From Chamaecrista fasciculata (taxonomy: Eukaryota > Streptophyta > Magnoliopsida > Fabales > Fabaceae): a stretch of DNA of 64,000 nucleotides. The position numbers were made by a program, and so were the translations under genes. Positions 11,001-22,786 of the stretch are shown here, in pieces. The notes under the pieces were generated by a model. The model searched no databases. It worked only from the letters and a program-made list of their open reading frames with translations, and was not told the origin of the DNA. Each line of letters starts with the position of its first letter. Positions within the stretch are counted from its first letter, which is position 1. The stretch is from the NCBI GenBank assembly GCA_003254925.1, contig QANZ01042174.1:1-64000 (forward strand). The letters run 5' to 3'.

Positions 11001-12895
11001 ATATTTTTTTTATGCAGATTAAAGATTTCTTCGCATTTCTATATGATAAATTGAAGCTTAAGCAAATTCTTCAACCTCCTATCATTGCATCAGTAAGTTT
11101 CACCTCATCATTATCATGATTAATTCTTTTCATTTATATACTGGTCTGTGCCCTTCGTTTTTTCTGTGGATGAAAGAATAATCCCTACATGTTTTGGTAG
11201 GCTGATCCAATTAATCTAGTTTATGTTTCCTGCAATATTTTCTAGACACTTGAGTAAACAAGAATTTGCCCAATCCTATTGAGGATCGCTTAGGGAAATA
11301 GGCATCCTATTAGTATCCCATTTGAATCCAATACAACCCGGTCAAGTGGAAAGTTAAAAGCATTCAGCATTCTTGTTTGATTATGAATATATGTTTACAT
11401 GTGCTTTACCTTCTTTTTTGCGTTGTACACCTATTTATTCTAGTATTCCACTGTCTTTCAGATATTTAATAAAGAAAGGTATTAACGATCCCATGCTAGT
11501 TTTTATCTACTGTATTAGTCAAATAGAGAGAATATTGCAAACTTGCGTCTTTTTGAGGATTTCAGTTAGTGTTATTCCAGCATATGAACATGTGCTAGTG
11601 TTATGTTGATATGTCAACTGAGATGATTGTGGAACATGTGTCTTGTAACTTCTTAAATGGAAAATTATATCTTGCAGATTCTAGCCATGGGTCTCGGTGC
11701 AGTCCCATTTCTCAAGGGACTGATCTTTACAGATGATGCTCCTCTGTTTTTTTTCACCGACAGTTGCACGATTTTGGGGTATGCTTATATAATTTGTAAT
11801 GAATAAAAATTCTTAAAGTTCAATAATTGATGCTAGAGGGTGTATTTTGAGATTATTATTGGTTATATTGTCTAATAGTGCTTTTTTTTTCTTATCAGGG
11901 GTGCCATGATTCCTTGCATTCTGTTGGCATTAGGAGGCAATCTTGTTGATGGTAAACTGATATCTTGGCAGTCTAGCTCTATTTAATACATTCTTTCTTT
12001 TTACTATAACAAGTCCACTGACTTTTTGACTGAAACATATTTACACGAATCTTGATTGTCAAGTTACTATTTCTTGTTTGCAGGGCCTGGAAGTTCAAAA
12101 CTTGGTCTCCGGACAACTGCCGCCATTATAATTGGGCGGTTAGTTTTGGTGCCTTTTTGTGGACTTGGCATTGTCACGTTGGCTGATAAGCTTGGTTTCC
12201 TACCACCTGGCGATAAGATGTTTCGATTTGTTCTTCTCCTTCAGCATTCAATGCCCACATCTGTCCTTGCAGGTAGTTCTTATTTCTTAGCCCTTACTCT
12301 AAAGACTCTTTTGAAAATACTAAAGGTACCAAATGTGTTTTTTTATGTCAACAACTCAATTCTTAGTGTTTTAGTTTACACATTGAAAGGCAATATAACT
12401 TGGTATGTTATGTTAGTCCCATTCTTTAGGGACTAACTTGTAGGGATCAAAGGACTAATATATTAGTTTCACAACATTTAGGGATTAAAAAGTGTAGTAA
12501 ATTAGACTCTTAAAGATTGAATTGTTAACTTGTGAATCTTTCAGGGACCAATTTACATGTTTACACTAGAATAAATATAGGTTTTTCTTAGATTTGGGGA
12601 AAATTGCATCTCCTTTAACCTTCTAGTCTCATGTTGCTCTCTAGAATTTATCTTGGTAATTTTATGAGATTGTCATAATATGAATAAATTCTATCAATCT
12701 CCATTGGAATTCGGCTAAATAATTTGGGCGAGTATATTGGTTTTTGATGTATGAATCCATTACTTTTTCACAGGTGCTGTTGCTAATTTAAGAGGTTGTG
12801 GAAGGGAGGCAGCTGCTGTGCTATTCTGGGTTCATATTTTTGCCGTCATCTCAATGGCTGGATGGATTACTCTGTATCTATACATTCTTTTCTGA
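8044..12895 (+). CDS. PILS6: PIN-LIKES auxin transport facilitator, PILS6 type
   Basis: Ten coding exons with GT-AG introns: 8044-8238, 8326-8405, 8515-8639, 9020-9141, 9346-9540, 11018-11092, 11678-11778, 11899-11951, 12084-12272, 12774-12895. They total 1,257 nt, 418 aa, and all phases agree. PILS proteins sit in the endoplasmic reticulum membrane and lower nuclear auxin signalling by intracellular auxin accumulation. Two hydrophobic halves (about 25-185 and 260-418) flank a hydrophilic loop (about 190-255), the family layout. Diagnostic text includes VRPPYPFFKFTIIQIG, NIGNVPLVLIAALCRD, ISFGQWVGAIILYTY, ILGGAMIPCILLALGGNL and VANLRGCGREAAAVLFW. It resembles PILS6 more than other PILS members from memory. 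Two adjacent ATGs (8044, 8047) are possible starts. The long intron 9541-11017 carries unidentified, possibly transposon-derived sequence. Confidence 0.9.
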
Positions 12896-13206
12896 CGCTG
12901 CAATTAATTAACCTTTGCTGTTTCAAAATAGTTTTGGTACATAAAATTCCACTAATTATCTTCTCTAAAAATAGGTTATTAGTTGAAAATTGCATTAACT
13001 TAATGGGGGGTATTAACTTCCCCACAGAAAAAAAAGGGTTAATTGTGATTTAAAACTGTGCTTCGGATTTTAGACTGTTTTATTTATTTATTTATTTGGT
13101 CGGTGACTGTTTTACTCTATGTCAATCTCAATGTTTTACTCACAGTTGTTAATAAATAAGCTGGAGCTTTAACAAGGATAATCATGCTCTGATTTCCTTT
13201 CTAAAT

Positions 13207-13570
13207 TATAGGATTGATTTGGGAACTTGAGCAAAGTTATATGACCAAATTCGAGACAAAAAAAGTTATAGTACTGATTTGGAAACTTGAGCAAAGTTAC
13301 ATGACTAAATTCGCACTTTGGCTTATTTTTTTTTTATATCATTTGACCTCATTTGTTGACGACCTCAATTGTATAAAAAAAATACTCATCAAAATCAACC
13401 TCTAACTCTAAATTTGTTGCTTTCAAACTTGAAATGATATAGATATAATTACATTCAGTAGTTTATGAACAATTTGAAAAATTATAGAAACATGTATAGA
13501 ATCAATCTATAACAAATGAAACATTTAAGATTAATTTAAAATCTACCTTTTGAAACCAATTTAATGTTCG
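13207..13570. repeat. Short tandem duplication within an R1-like repeat
   Basis: Two copies of a block containing GATTTGGRAACTTGAGCAAA lie at about 13213 and 13269 (period about 56). The sequence that follows (about 13320-13570) resembles the R1 family. The stretch 13570-14140 is AT-rich with no gene seen. Confidence 0.5.
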
Positions 13571-14152
13571 ATTGTTGGGTGTTTCACATGTATTAAGAGA
13601 ATATAAATATAAATACATAAATAAAGTAATGAATAGATTAGCTATCAGCTGTGCAAAAATTAAAATAACTACATACATACTGAATAAGTGAATATCATTA
13701 ATCTTAATTTGCTTCGCTGGACGCATGCGCTTTCCCGCTTCTTTTGAGTTGTTTTTCGCTTTGGCTTCACTTGTACCGATAGGATATTAGAAAAGAAAAT
13801 TCCAACTTATGACAACCAAAATTAATTTGCACTTAAATTGTAGGGCATAAACAATTGGGATTGTGCTTGTGCTTTATATTCATGTAATATATATATGATG
13901 CATTCCCCATCACGATTCACAACGCAGTCGCTTTTGGTGTTACCTAGCTAGAAGCCATGCAGTGACTGCTTAGATATATATGTGGTCCATCATTGAGTCA
14001 TAAATCATAATAATTTTATCAATAAGGGTGAGACTTGCAAAATCTAACCAAAAATAATTTTATTTAGAAAATACAAGTTTTTTTTTTTTTGGCCTGAAGA
14101 GCATACAAGTTATCTTGTAGTGAAAAAAGTTTGATTTGGTCAATAAAAATAA

Positions 14153-14682
14153 GAGTAAATGACACTTTGACACTATGTGGTTTGACCTCATTTCACTTGG
14201 GTATCATGTGGTTTAAAATGTGATACTTTGGTACCTTGAGGTCTCCATTGTTACCTTTTTGGTATCATAAACAATTTTTTCGTTAGTTTTAGACAAAATT
14301 TGACACATGAGCTGCATGTGGGTTCACTAAAACTCAATTTTATCCAACATCTTGTCATAACAATAAAAATCAAATACATACTTTTCGAAACCTAGCTTTG
14401 AATTTCCTCAAAACTTTCATAGCATCCAATACTGAAATTATTCAAAACCTTCAAAAAGCATGTGTTTGATCTATGTTGTGGCAAAATGTTGAAAAAAAAT
14501 TGAGTTTTAGTGAATCCATGTGCAGGTCACATGCTAAATTTTGTTTAAAACTAACGAAAAAATTGTTCAGGACCAAAAGGGTAATAGTAGAGACTTCAGA
14601 GTACCAAAGTGTCACGTTTTAAACTACAGGGTACCAAAGTAGAATTATGTCAAACTACGAGATACTAAAGTGTAATTTACCC
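14153..14682. mobile_element. Foldback MULE-type MITE (530 bp)
   Basis: The ends GAGTAAATGACACTTTG and CTAAAGTGTAATTTACCC are inverted repeats, and the arms extend almost to the centre. The flanking 9-mers TAAAAATAA (14144-14152) and TACAAATAA (14683-14691) match at 8 of 9 positions, the length expected for Mutator-like transposition. No protein is encoded. Confidence 0.75.
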
Positions 14683-14903
14683 TACAAATAATAATAAACA
14701 AAATTTGAAATTATCTTACATCCGGAAATAAGAGAAAGTGAGAGACTCTTATACTTTCCGTGATGCTGCAAAAGGTGAAAAAGAAAATAAAGTGGACGAT
14801 TGGGCTATCGTGTCCCGCTCTAATTAAATGTGTAATAAAATTCAATAGATTTCAATTGTCAAAAAATCCAGTTTTCTTAACATTATTTTCGGGCATAATA
14901 ATT

Positions 14904-15270
14904 ACTAAAACTTTATTTTGGTCCCTCATGTATTACCTTTTCTTAAAATTGGTCGTCTTTAAATTTTCTTTTTCAATTTAATCCTTCACAAGTGTTTCCA
15001 TAATTCCATTATCAAAATTAATCCCTCCATCAAATTTTTAATGGAGTTAGAGATGTGACAATATTAAATGTTGACACAAGGTTAGTTTCTCCATCATCAA
15101 TTAATTTGACATATCATTATTTATTGTTGTCACATCACCAACTCTCTTAAAATTTAAATGAAAGAAATAACTTTGATAATGGAAACATTAGTGAGGAATC
15201 AAATTGAGAAAAAAAAAACTAAATTGAAAAAAAGGTAATACGTGAAGGACTAAAATAAGGTTTTAGTCTA
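14904..15270. mobile_element. Foldback MITE (about 367 bp)
   Basis: The left arm starts ACTAAAACTTTATTTTGGTC and the right arm ends with its near complement. The arms are about 140 bases long. Flanks ATAATAATT and ATAATAAATT look like a slightly altered target duplication. No coding sequence. Confidence 0.6.
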
Positions 15271-15294
15271 ATAATAAATTACTTTACATATAAC

Positions 15295-15928
15295 TAGGGG
15301 TGTTTAGAAGTTCGAGTCAATTTGTCAACTTGCAAAACCAACCCAACTCATAGGTTTGAGTTGGTTTGGTTTGAAAATTCCCAGCCTGCACTAGTTTGAG
15401 TTGGTTGCGGGTTTAAGAATTCTGAACTCGCTCTAGTTTGAGTTGGATTACGAATTTCAGAATTTTGAACTCGCTCAATCCAACCCAACCCGCAAGCCCT
15501 CAATTTATATATAAATATATAAATACAAATATATAATATAAATGACTCTTGAGCTTGCACATGCCAACTTTAATTTCTTTAGATGAGTTTATATGACTTG
15601 CAATCATATTTTTTTTTGGCGTGAACAATCATATTATTGATTCATGAATCATGATAATAAAAAAAAAATTTAATCAAAATTCAATATAAAAGAATTAAAA
15701 GAAAAGAAAAAATTGTAGAATCAAAATATATTTTTTTTAGAAAAAATTATTTATAAATTGGAATGGGTTAACCCGCCAAACCGCCCAACTCAACCCATTG
15801 TTGTTTGGTTTGGTTTAAGTTGAAATAAATTTTTTCCAAAATTCAATCCAAACAAACCCGCCCTAAAAAATTTCAACCCAAACAAACTCACCTTAAACCC
15901 AACTCAACCCACCCCGTCAACACCGCTA
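15295..15928. mobile_element. hAT-type MITE (634 bp), family H1
   Basis: The ends are TAGGGGTGTTTA and TCAACACCGCTA. The flanking 8-mers CATATAAC (15287-15294 and 15929-15936) are identical, the target duplication length of hAT elements. The interior is made of CAACCC/GGGTTG words typical of this very common plant family. Relatives lie at 32738-33329, 40761-41315 and in a fragment near 42.4 kb. Confidence 0.85.
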
Positions 15929-15956
15929 CATATAACCTTTTAAGAAATTAAAAAAA

Positions 15957-16363
15957 GGGTAAATTACACTTTGGTGCCCTCTGGTTTGACCCTATTTCAC
16001 TTTGGTACCATGTGGTTTGAAACCTGACACTTTAGTACCCTGTGGTATTTTCCATTAACACTTTGGTACCCTTTGGAGCTATTTTGTAATTTTAACCATA
16101 ACAAATTTTGCAAAAATTATATATTGACCCCCAAAAAATTTTCAAAAAATTATAAATAGGTCCTTGGATACATTTTTGAAATTTTTTTGAGGTTAATATA
16201 TAATTTTTGCAAAATTTGTTATGATTAAAATTACAAAATAGCTCCAAAGGGTACCAAAGTGTTAATGGAGAATACCACTGGGTGCCAAAGTGTCAGGTTT
16301 CACAGTACATGGTACCAAAGTGAAATAGGGTCAAACCAGAGGGCACCAAAGTGTAATTTACCC
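15957..16363. mobile_element. Near-perfect palindromic MULE-type MITE (407 bp), family M2
   Basis: The two arms of about 190 bases are almost exact reverse complements: GGGTAAATTACACTTTGGTG at the left is mirrored by CACCAAAGTGTAATTTACCC at the right. Both inner arms contain AGCTATTTTGTAATTTTAA on opposite strands. Flanking 9-mers TTAAAAAAA and TAAAAAAAA match at 8 of 9. A second copy begins at 52147 and runs into the assembly gap. Confidence 0.85.
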
Positions 16364-16452
16364 TAAAAAAAAATTAAGGAATTGAAGCTTTCTATCTGTC
16401 TTAAGGCTTAACTCTTCATTACGTATTAAAAGCATATTCTAAATATTTATTA

Positions 16453-17031
16453 AGGCAAAACACCTTTTCGTGTCCCTAACGTTTGCGGTGATTTTCAGTT
16501 ATGCCCCTAACGTTTCATTTGTGTCAGTTGTGCCCCTAATGTGAAACGTTAATTTCAATTATGCCCCCACCCTCGTTAGTGTACCGTTTTTCGGAACTTT
16601 TGAGCTTCGATCCGTGTTCATTTCAGTTTTTTTTGATAAATGAGTTTATGGGTACTCATTTTCGGCTCCTAAGGATCATTTTGCACATGAAAATTTTGAG
16701 AAAAATGCTTCGTTTTGCTGCATTTCGTTTTGGTCCTTTTTGGGGTTCATTGGGTCCGATTTTCTTCGGATTTGGGGCTATTTTGAGCTTAATCTTTGAA
16801 TTGATCCAAGGAATCAAGTTTGTGATGTCCGAAAATTAAAACTCATATGAAATCTTATCAAAACCGAGATCAAATCGTGCAAAAATGGTGTTTTTTTTTT
16901 TTGATGAGTGAAATTGGAGGCATAATTGAAACTAACGTTTCACATTGGGGGCACAACTGACACAAATGAAACGTTAAGGGCATAACTGAAAATCACCACA
17001 AATGTTAGGAACACGAAAGGGTGTTTTACCT
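16453..17031. mobile_element. TIR element (579 bp), MULE- or hAT-like
   Basis: The termini AGGCAAAACACC and GGTGTTTTACCT are inverted. The arms (to about 16565 and from about 16910) both carry the CTAACGTTTC...GTGTCAGTTGTGCC text on opposite strands. The flanks ATTTATTA and GTTTATTA match at 7 of 8, so the duplication is 8-9 bp and the superfamily is not settled. The middle holds a 92-residue open frame with no recognisable domain. Confidence 0.7.
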
Positions 17032-17113
17032 GTTTATTAATTATATATTAAATAAGTGAAATAAGCGTAGTTTTGAGTCATCAACAAAATTTTATTTGAT
17101 ATAGTAATAGTAA

Positions 17114-19194
17114 TGAGCAAACCCCCTTTTTGGTCCCTCAATTGTTACTGAGTCGAGGAATCGGTCCCTCAATTGTGGGAAACTACAACTCAGTCCCTCA
17201 ATTGTACAATCCCGTTTACGTTTTGGTCCCTCACGTCTGGTCCGTTAGTGATAGAGGTGTTAAGTGATGATGTGTCACCGTTATCTGCTTAGGTGGCCGT
17301 TAAATGCTTAGTTGAGGGACCAAATCCTCGACTCAGTAACAATTGAGGGACCAAAAAGGGGGTTTGCTCAAATTAGTATCCAACTCATTTCCACTTGACA
17401 CCTCATTAAAACTACTCTCTTGCAATTTGGTCCCAAAACCCCTAAATCCCCTAAAACTTTTTTTTAATCCTCTTATTCATCTTTTTCATCTTCTTCATTC
17501 ATTTTAGTCCCAAATGCTAAAAATAAAATTGTAAAGTATCCCAAAACCCTTCCAAACATTCCAATTTAGTCCTTAAATGTATTAAAAACCCTAAAACTTA
17601 AGCCCCAAACTCTAAACCCTAAACCCTAAAATCCTAAACTCTAAACCCTAAAACCCTAAACCCTAAAACCCTAAATTCCTAAAATTGTAAAGTGTCCCAA
17701 AACTCTTCCAAACATTCCAATTTAGTCCTTAAAAGTATTAAAAACCCTAAAATCCTAAAACCCTAAACTCTAAAACCCTAAACCCTAAAATCTAAAACCC
17801 TAAACCCCTAAACCCTAAATCCTAAACCCCTAAAAAAACTACTCTCTTGCAATTTGGTCCCTAAATCCTACTTTCCTCTTCATCTTTCATCATCTTTCAT
17901 CATCTTCATCTTCTCATCCACTCCAAACCCCAAACCACAAAACCCTAAAACTACACAACCAGAAATCACCAAAGATTACACAAGTTTCATCAATTCATCA
18001 ATTCTTGATTAAAAAAAATTAGTTCATCATCAGTTCATATCATCATCATCATCATTCATCAGTTCATCATCCAAAAATTAAAAAAAAATCAGTTCATCAT
18101 CAGTTCATATCATCATCATCATCATCATTCATCAGCCGAAAAGCTCTCGTGGCAGCGAAGGAAGGAATCGAAAAGCTTAGAGACTCATGAGAGAGAAAGC
18201 AAGTCGCGACAGAGTGAACATGTGGCGTCGTTGAGTTTTCCATGGAGTGAACCTGATGGTCGCGACAGAGACTCAAAAGCGGACGGTCGAAATGGGTAAA
18301 CGACGACGGCGACGACGAGTTTTCATCATCAGTCGTAGGCATTCTCTCGGAATTTCTTCAAAATCGAAAGAAACCCCAAACTTTCTCCCCCAATTCGAAT
18401 TCGAACCCTAAGAAATGAATGAATGTATCTCGCGACGCCCAAAATGGTTGTGAACTTGAAATCAAACCCAGAAATTGAAGAATCGAGTGAGAGAATGTTT
18501 AAGGATTTGAAGAATCGAGCCATTTTGAAGTTTGAGGATTTGGTTGAAGCAGTAAGATCGACAGTGAGGAATGAAAGATGAGAGAGGGATGAGGATGAAG
18601 ATGAAGAAATTAGGGTTCAGGGACTAAAATGTTTTTTTTAATTATGATTTAATAAATTGAGAATAATGGGATAAAATGAATGAACTCAAATTAGATTTTT
18701 TTTAGGGTTTAGGGTTTTAGGGTTTTTAATACATTTAAGGACTAAATTGGAATGTTTGGAAAGGTTTTGGGATACTTTACAATTTTATTTTTAGGATTTG
18801 GGACTAAAATGAATGAAGAAGATGAAAAAGATGAAGAAGAAGATTAAAAAAAGTTTTAGGGGATTTAGGGGTTTTGGGACCAAATTGCAAGAGAGTAGTT
18901 TTAATGAGGTGTCAAGTGGAAATGAGTTGGATATTAATTTGAGCAAACCCCCTTTTTGGTCCCTCAATTGTTACTGAGTCGAGGATTTGGTCCCTCAACT
19001 AAGCATTTAACGGCCACCTAAGCAGATAACGGTGACACGTCATCACTTAACACCTCTATCACTAACGGACCAGACGGAGGGACCAGAACGTAAACGAGAT
19101 TGTACAATTGAGGGACTGAGTTGTAGTTTCCCACAATTGAGGGACCGATTCCTCGACTCAGTAACAATTGAGGGACCAAAAAGGGGGTTTGCTC
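17114..19194. mobile_element. Long-TIR MULE-like element with a foldback inside each TIR
   Basis: The outer ends GAGCAAACCCCC and GGGGGTTTGCTC are flanked by 9-mers TAATAGTAA (17105-17113 and 19195-19203). The inverted arms extend about 500 bases. The first 260 bases of each arm are themselves a small foldback unit (17114-17371 and about 18939-19194), so the terminal motif occurs four times. The interior has degenerate CCCTAAA repeats and, on the minus strand, short frames starting MARFFKSLN (18329-18523) and MPTTDDENS (18100-18342) that I do not recognise and that may be captured sequence. The flank is a simple TAATAG repeat, so the duplication is less certain than its perfect match suggests. 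Confidence 0.7.
17583..17840 (+). repeat. Degenerate interstitial telomere-type repeats
   Basis: Runs of CCCTAAA, ACCCTAAA and CTCTAAA variants, interrupted by a short copy of TCCAATTTAGTCC. They lie in the left arm and interior of the TIR element. A short reverse-oriented version (TTTAGGGTTTTAGGG) lies near 18710 in the right arm. Confidence 0.8.
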
Positions 19195-19510
19195 TAATAG
19201 TAATAGTAATTCGACGTTAACACGCGAACCCACTCACCCACCAATCCACGTGTCATCGCGTGTGACAACATTCCTTACTTGCGCGCGTGAGAATCTCTCT
19301 CTCTTTCTGTTATATTCACATTCTCATTCATCATTGTTTGTTACAACACAAAGGCCCAGAAAAGTTCGTTACACAGTTGAATCCAACCAATCCCAACCCT
19401 ACCTTCCTTCCTCCTCCTTCTTCCGTCGTCGTCGTCGCCGGCGAGTGGTGGCGGTGGCGGTGGCTCTAGCTGTCGATCTGAGAATCGTAGAAGAATAACG
19501 CAACGCAATA

Positions 19511-21490
19511 ATGGCGTACCGGAGGAAGCAAGGACTCTCGAGGTCTTCAACCTTCAAAGAAGAGCTTCAAATCCATCCTCCTTCTTCTCCTTCCATTAAC
19601 GATTTCTTCGTGAATCCTTCTCATCCTCATCCTCCTCCTCATCTTTTGTTCCCTTCCTCTCCTTCTTCTTCTTCATCGTCTCTCGCTGCTAAGGCCATCA
19701 AAGCTACCGCTTCTCGTCGCGATTCCTCTCGATCTTTGGCTTACGCTGACTCTGCTTTTGCCTATGACCATCTCAGATCTAAGGTTATCTCATCGATCCT
19801 CATTCCTGATCTCTTCGTTGCTGATTCGATTAGGTTTTTTCTATTGTATTTTGTGAATTGTGGTTTCTTCGCTGAATTTCTCTGGAAACGCAGGGGTTTG
19901 ACGCTAGTAATGACAATGCCTCTGCCTCTGCCTCAGGCATGCAGGGAGACTCCAAATCTGGATTCTGGGGAGTTCTGGCGCAGAAAGCCAAGGCTATGAT
20001 CGACGAAGATAAATTGGCTTTACAAAATGAGATGTTCGACAGGAAAATGGACAATCCTACATTACGGAAGGGCTTGGATACCATAACGTCTTCCCTCAAT
20101 CACCTAGGAGACACCTTTGAGAAAGCTTTTGAGGTCACTCTGTTATACATTCTTCCATTCGATTCAAAGCTCTAAATCTCTAATTGAGAATTCTATTTGT
20201 ATTCATCATCCTTACCGTGTAGGATTTTACTTTTGTTAGTTTGTTCTTGATTGTTCACTCAATTGTGAGTAACGAACGAATGCATCTAACATGCTTACTT
20301 TCTCCAATGCTGCTTCTATTCTCTCAGGAAGGTCGAACCATTGTGGAGACCAAGACCGCAGATTTGAGGACTCAAATAAAGCGAAGAGGCGGCGGCCCTG
20401 AGGACTTAAATCAAGCTTCATGGAAGCAATCACCCCCAACTCAGGATCCTAACTACCATGAAACTCAACTCAAGGCATCCCGCGACGTAAGGTGGCAACT
20501 ATGTAATTGCCGGTCATCCACTGAAATCATTGAATGTCATTTGGTTAATTCAAATTTTCTGTCCATTCTACAAGCATTTGTGTCATTATCGTAACTAATA
20601 AGCAAAACCGTTACTCAACGTGACAATATGTTCTCATGTTAGCCTCACACATGTAGGAAATTCATTTTTACCTTTTGCTGGTTGCCATTCTGAATATTTA
20701 GATATTAAACTATTTGTTTTTTCCAGAGGTTGTTTATATTTGAAGCAGTTACTTTAGTTTCTTATGAGCTGACAAGCATAATTTCTCATTGCTTCGGCCA
20801 CAGGTGGCAATGGCAACAGCTGCCAAAGCAAAATTACTTCTTCGTGAGCTAAAAACCGTTAAAGCAGATTTAGCATTTGCTAAAGCACGGTGTGCTCAAC
20901 TGGAAGAAGAAAATAAGTTGCTCCGGGACCGGGAGGGTCGTGAGACTGGACATGATGGTGCAGATGATGATCTGGTATGGTTTTTTCGTTTCTTTACCTT
21001 GTAGAGAGATGCTTATGTTAAGCTTTTGTTTATGCATTTTAAACTTTCTAGATCTGTATGTGTAGATTGAAACAATGCTTATAAGTAACCCTCAGATATT
21101 TATGAATTCTGATGACAGATAAGGGATCAACTTGAGACACTTCTGGCAGAGAAGGCTCGTTTGGCCAATGAGAACGAAACATACTCCCGGGAAAACCGAT
21201 TTCTAAGGGAAATAGTGGAATATCACCAACTGACTATGCAGGATGTGGTGTATGTAGATGAAGGCATGGAAGAAGTCACTGAAGTTTACCCTATGAATTC
21301 CAATGGAATCCCACGAACCTTGTCTGTGTCCTCATCACTCTCTTCATCTTCATCACCACCATCACCCAAGGCAAGTTTATCATTGGCAAACGAAATATTT
21401 CCAGTGCCTCCAGAAAGCATGAGAAAGTCAGGGGCTGAATCTGATGCTCCTCCTAGGATCTCACAATCTGAAGATAAGCCTGCTAAATGA
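19511..21490 (+). CDS. Uncharacterised plant coiled-coil protein (At5g01970-like)
   Basis: Five exons with GT-AG introns: 19511-19783, 19894-20133, 20328-20486, 20804-20974, 21119-21490, giving 404 aa in one frame. The start is the first ATG after a stretch with stops. Residues 1-91 are Ser/Pro/His-rich and probably disordered. Residues 92-171 hold a conserved block ([20 protein letters not shown], then [18 protein letters not shown]). Residues about 225-320 are a coiled coil with heptads, including [17 protein letters not shown] and [20 protein letters not shown]. The C-terminal 80 residues are Ser/Pro-rich. There is no signal peptide or membrane segment. I recall a two-member Arabidopsis family (At5g01970, At1g30050) with no firm function and offer none. 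It lies head-to-tail after PILS6 and converges with the RNFT gene. Confidence 0.85.
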
Positions 21491-22786
21491 TGACCTTCTC
21501 CTTTATAGCTTAGACAAGGTTGTGAATTATGATTATGAAGACATGCGTGGTAGCCTTTTCTTTTTCTTTTTCCCTCACTTGTGGCTAGTGTGAAAAAGAA
21601 AAAGGGTTGAGTTGAGTGTTTTGATTAACACAAAATTTGTTATTCTTTCGTGTATGTATTTTTTTTGTTTTTCCAATCAGGGTTGGGTTGGTTATAGTCA
21701 ACATTTTTTGTTTTAAATGTCTTGCTTGTTCAACTGCTCTGTGTCTCAGAAATGTTTTAGAATCTGGACCAAATACAAGTGTGAGTGTGTGTGACAAACT
21801 TCAACGAAGGATTGTGAAGTTGAAAGTTTGTTTCGTCTCTCAAATTCTCAGTTGTATTTGCTTCAACTTGGGATGGCCATTTGCCACCAAATATATAATT
21901 TTTTTTTTCTTTTTATCTTTGGCTCATTCTTAGGCAGGTTTGTAATACAGTCAAAGCTATCCACGAAGAACCTAAATTGAGTAGAAATCGAATCAACAAG
22001 AGCACAACTGCCTTTCAATATGTTGAGGTTATTCAAGGGAAGAAAGTGTTTATTTAAACATTTTTTTTCATTTAGATTTCCATAAATACTTTCTCGACTG
22101 ATTTTATTCATTTTCTTCAATCCAAACGCAATTAAATATATATATATATATTATGTTGAATAAAGAATGTTAAAAATTGTTAAACTAACTGATAAATTAT
22201 TGCGAATACATGTTTATACATAATCAATTCGTCTCTAGTCAATATCATTCAATTATCAATCACAACTCCATCTCCATTGATAACTAGCAAAAGTGTTAAG
22301 AGTTCATGGGCACGTGCACCCAGAATCCTTCCATCTACGTTTTTCCCTAGCCAATCAATGTCTAATCACAAATTTTATAATGTGAAAGTTAGTATGAGAA
22401 TCTGATCAAAACCTCAACATGAAGACCAAACACTCCTATTTGTCACTCTTATTGGATGATTTACATTATGGTGACCAACGGTACAATATGAAGGGGAAGA
22501 GGGGCTTTCAATTTCATGAACATTTTGTCATATTTAATTAACTGTTCAACTAGCTTCCTCTAGCTTACAGAATACAGGGCCATTTGAATACACTTCAACC
22601 TATTACTAATACATGGAATATTATATAAACAGATTACCAGTTCAACTCTATTGGCGGCTGCATTGGTCTTTTTACATATGAGGGTGTGAACTGTGAGGAA
22701 CATCATGACTTTTATCTGATATGGGAATAACAAATCTTCAAATCAGTAAAAGCTTCCTTCGGGGCTTGTATAGAGTTGTGAATTCT
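21491..22786. other. Intergenic stretch between two convergent genes
   Basis: Contains the 3' regions of both flanking genes and AT-rich sequence with a short TA run near 22140. No gene, RNA or clear transposon was seen. Confidence 0.6.

Noticed and set aside
16561-16839. 92-codon frame
   Set aside because: Lies wholly inside a TIR element, has no domain and no homologue that I recognise.
19250-19498. 82-codon frame just before the coiled-coil gene
   Set aside because: It ends in stop codons before the 19511 start, is in the CT-rich leader and has no domain; it is likely 5' untranslated sequence.
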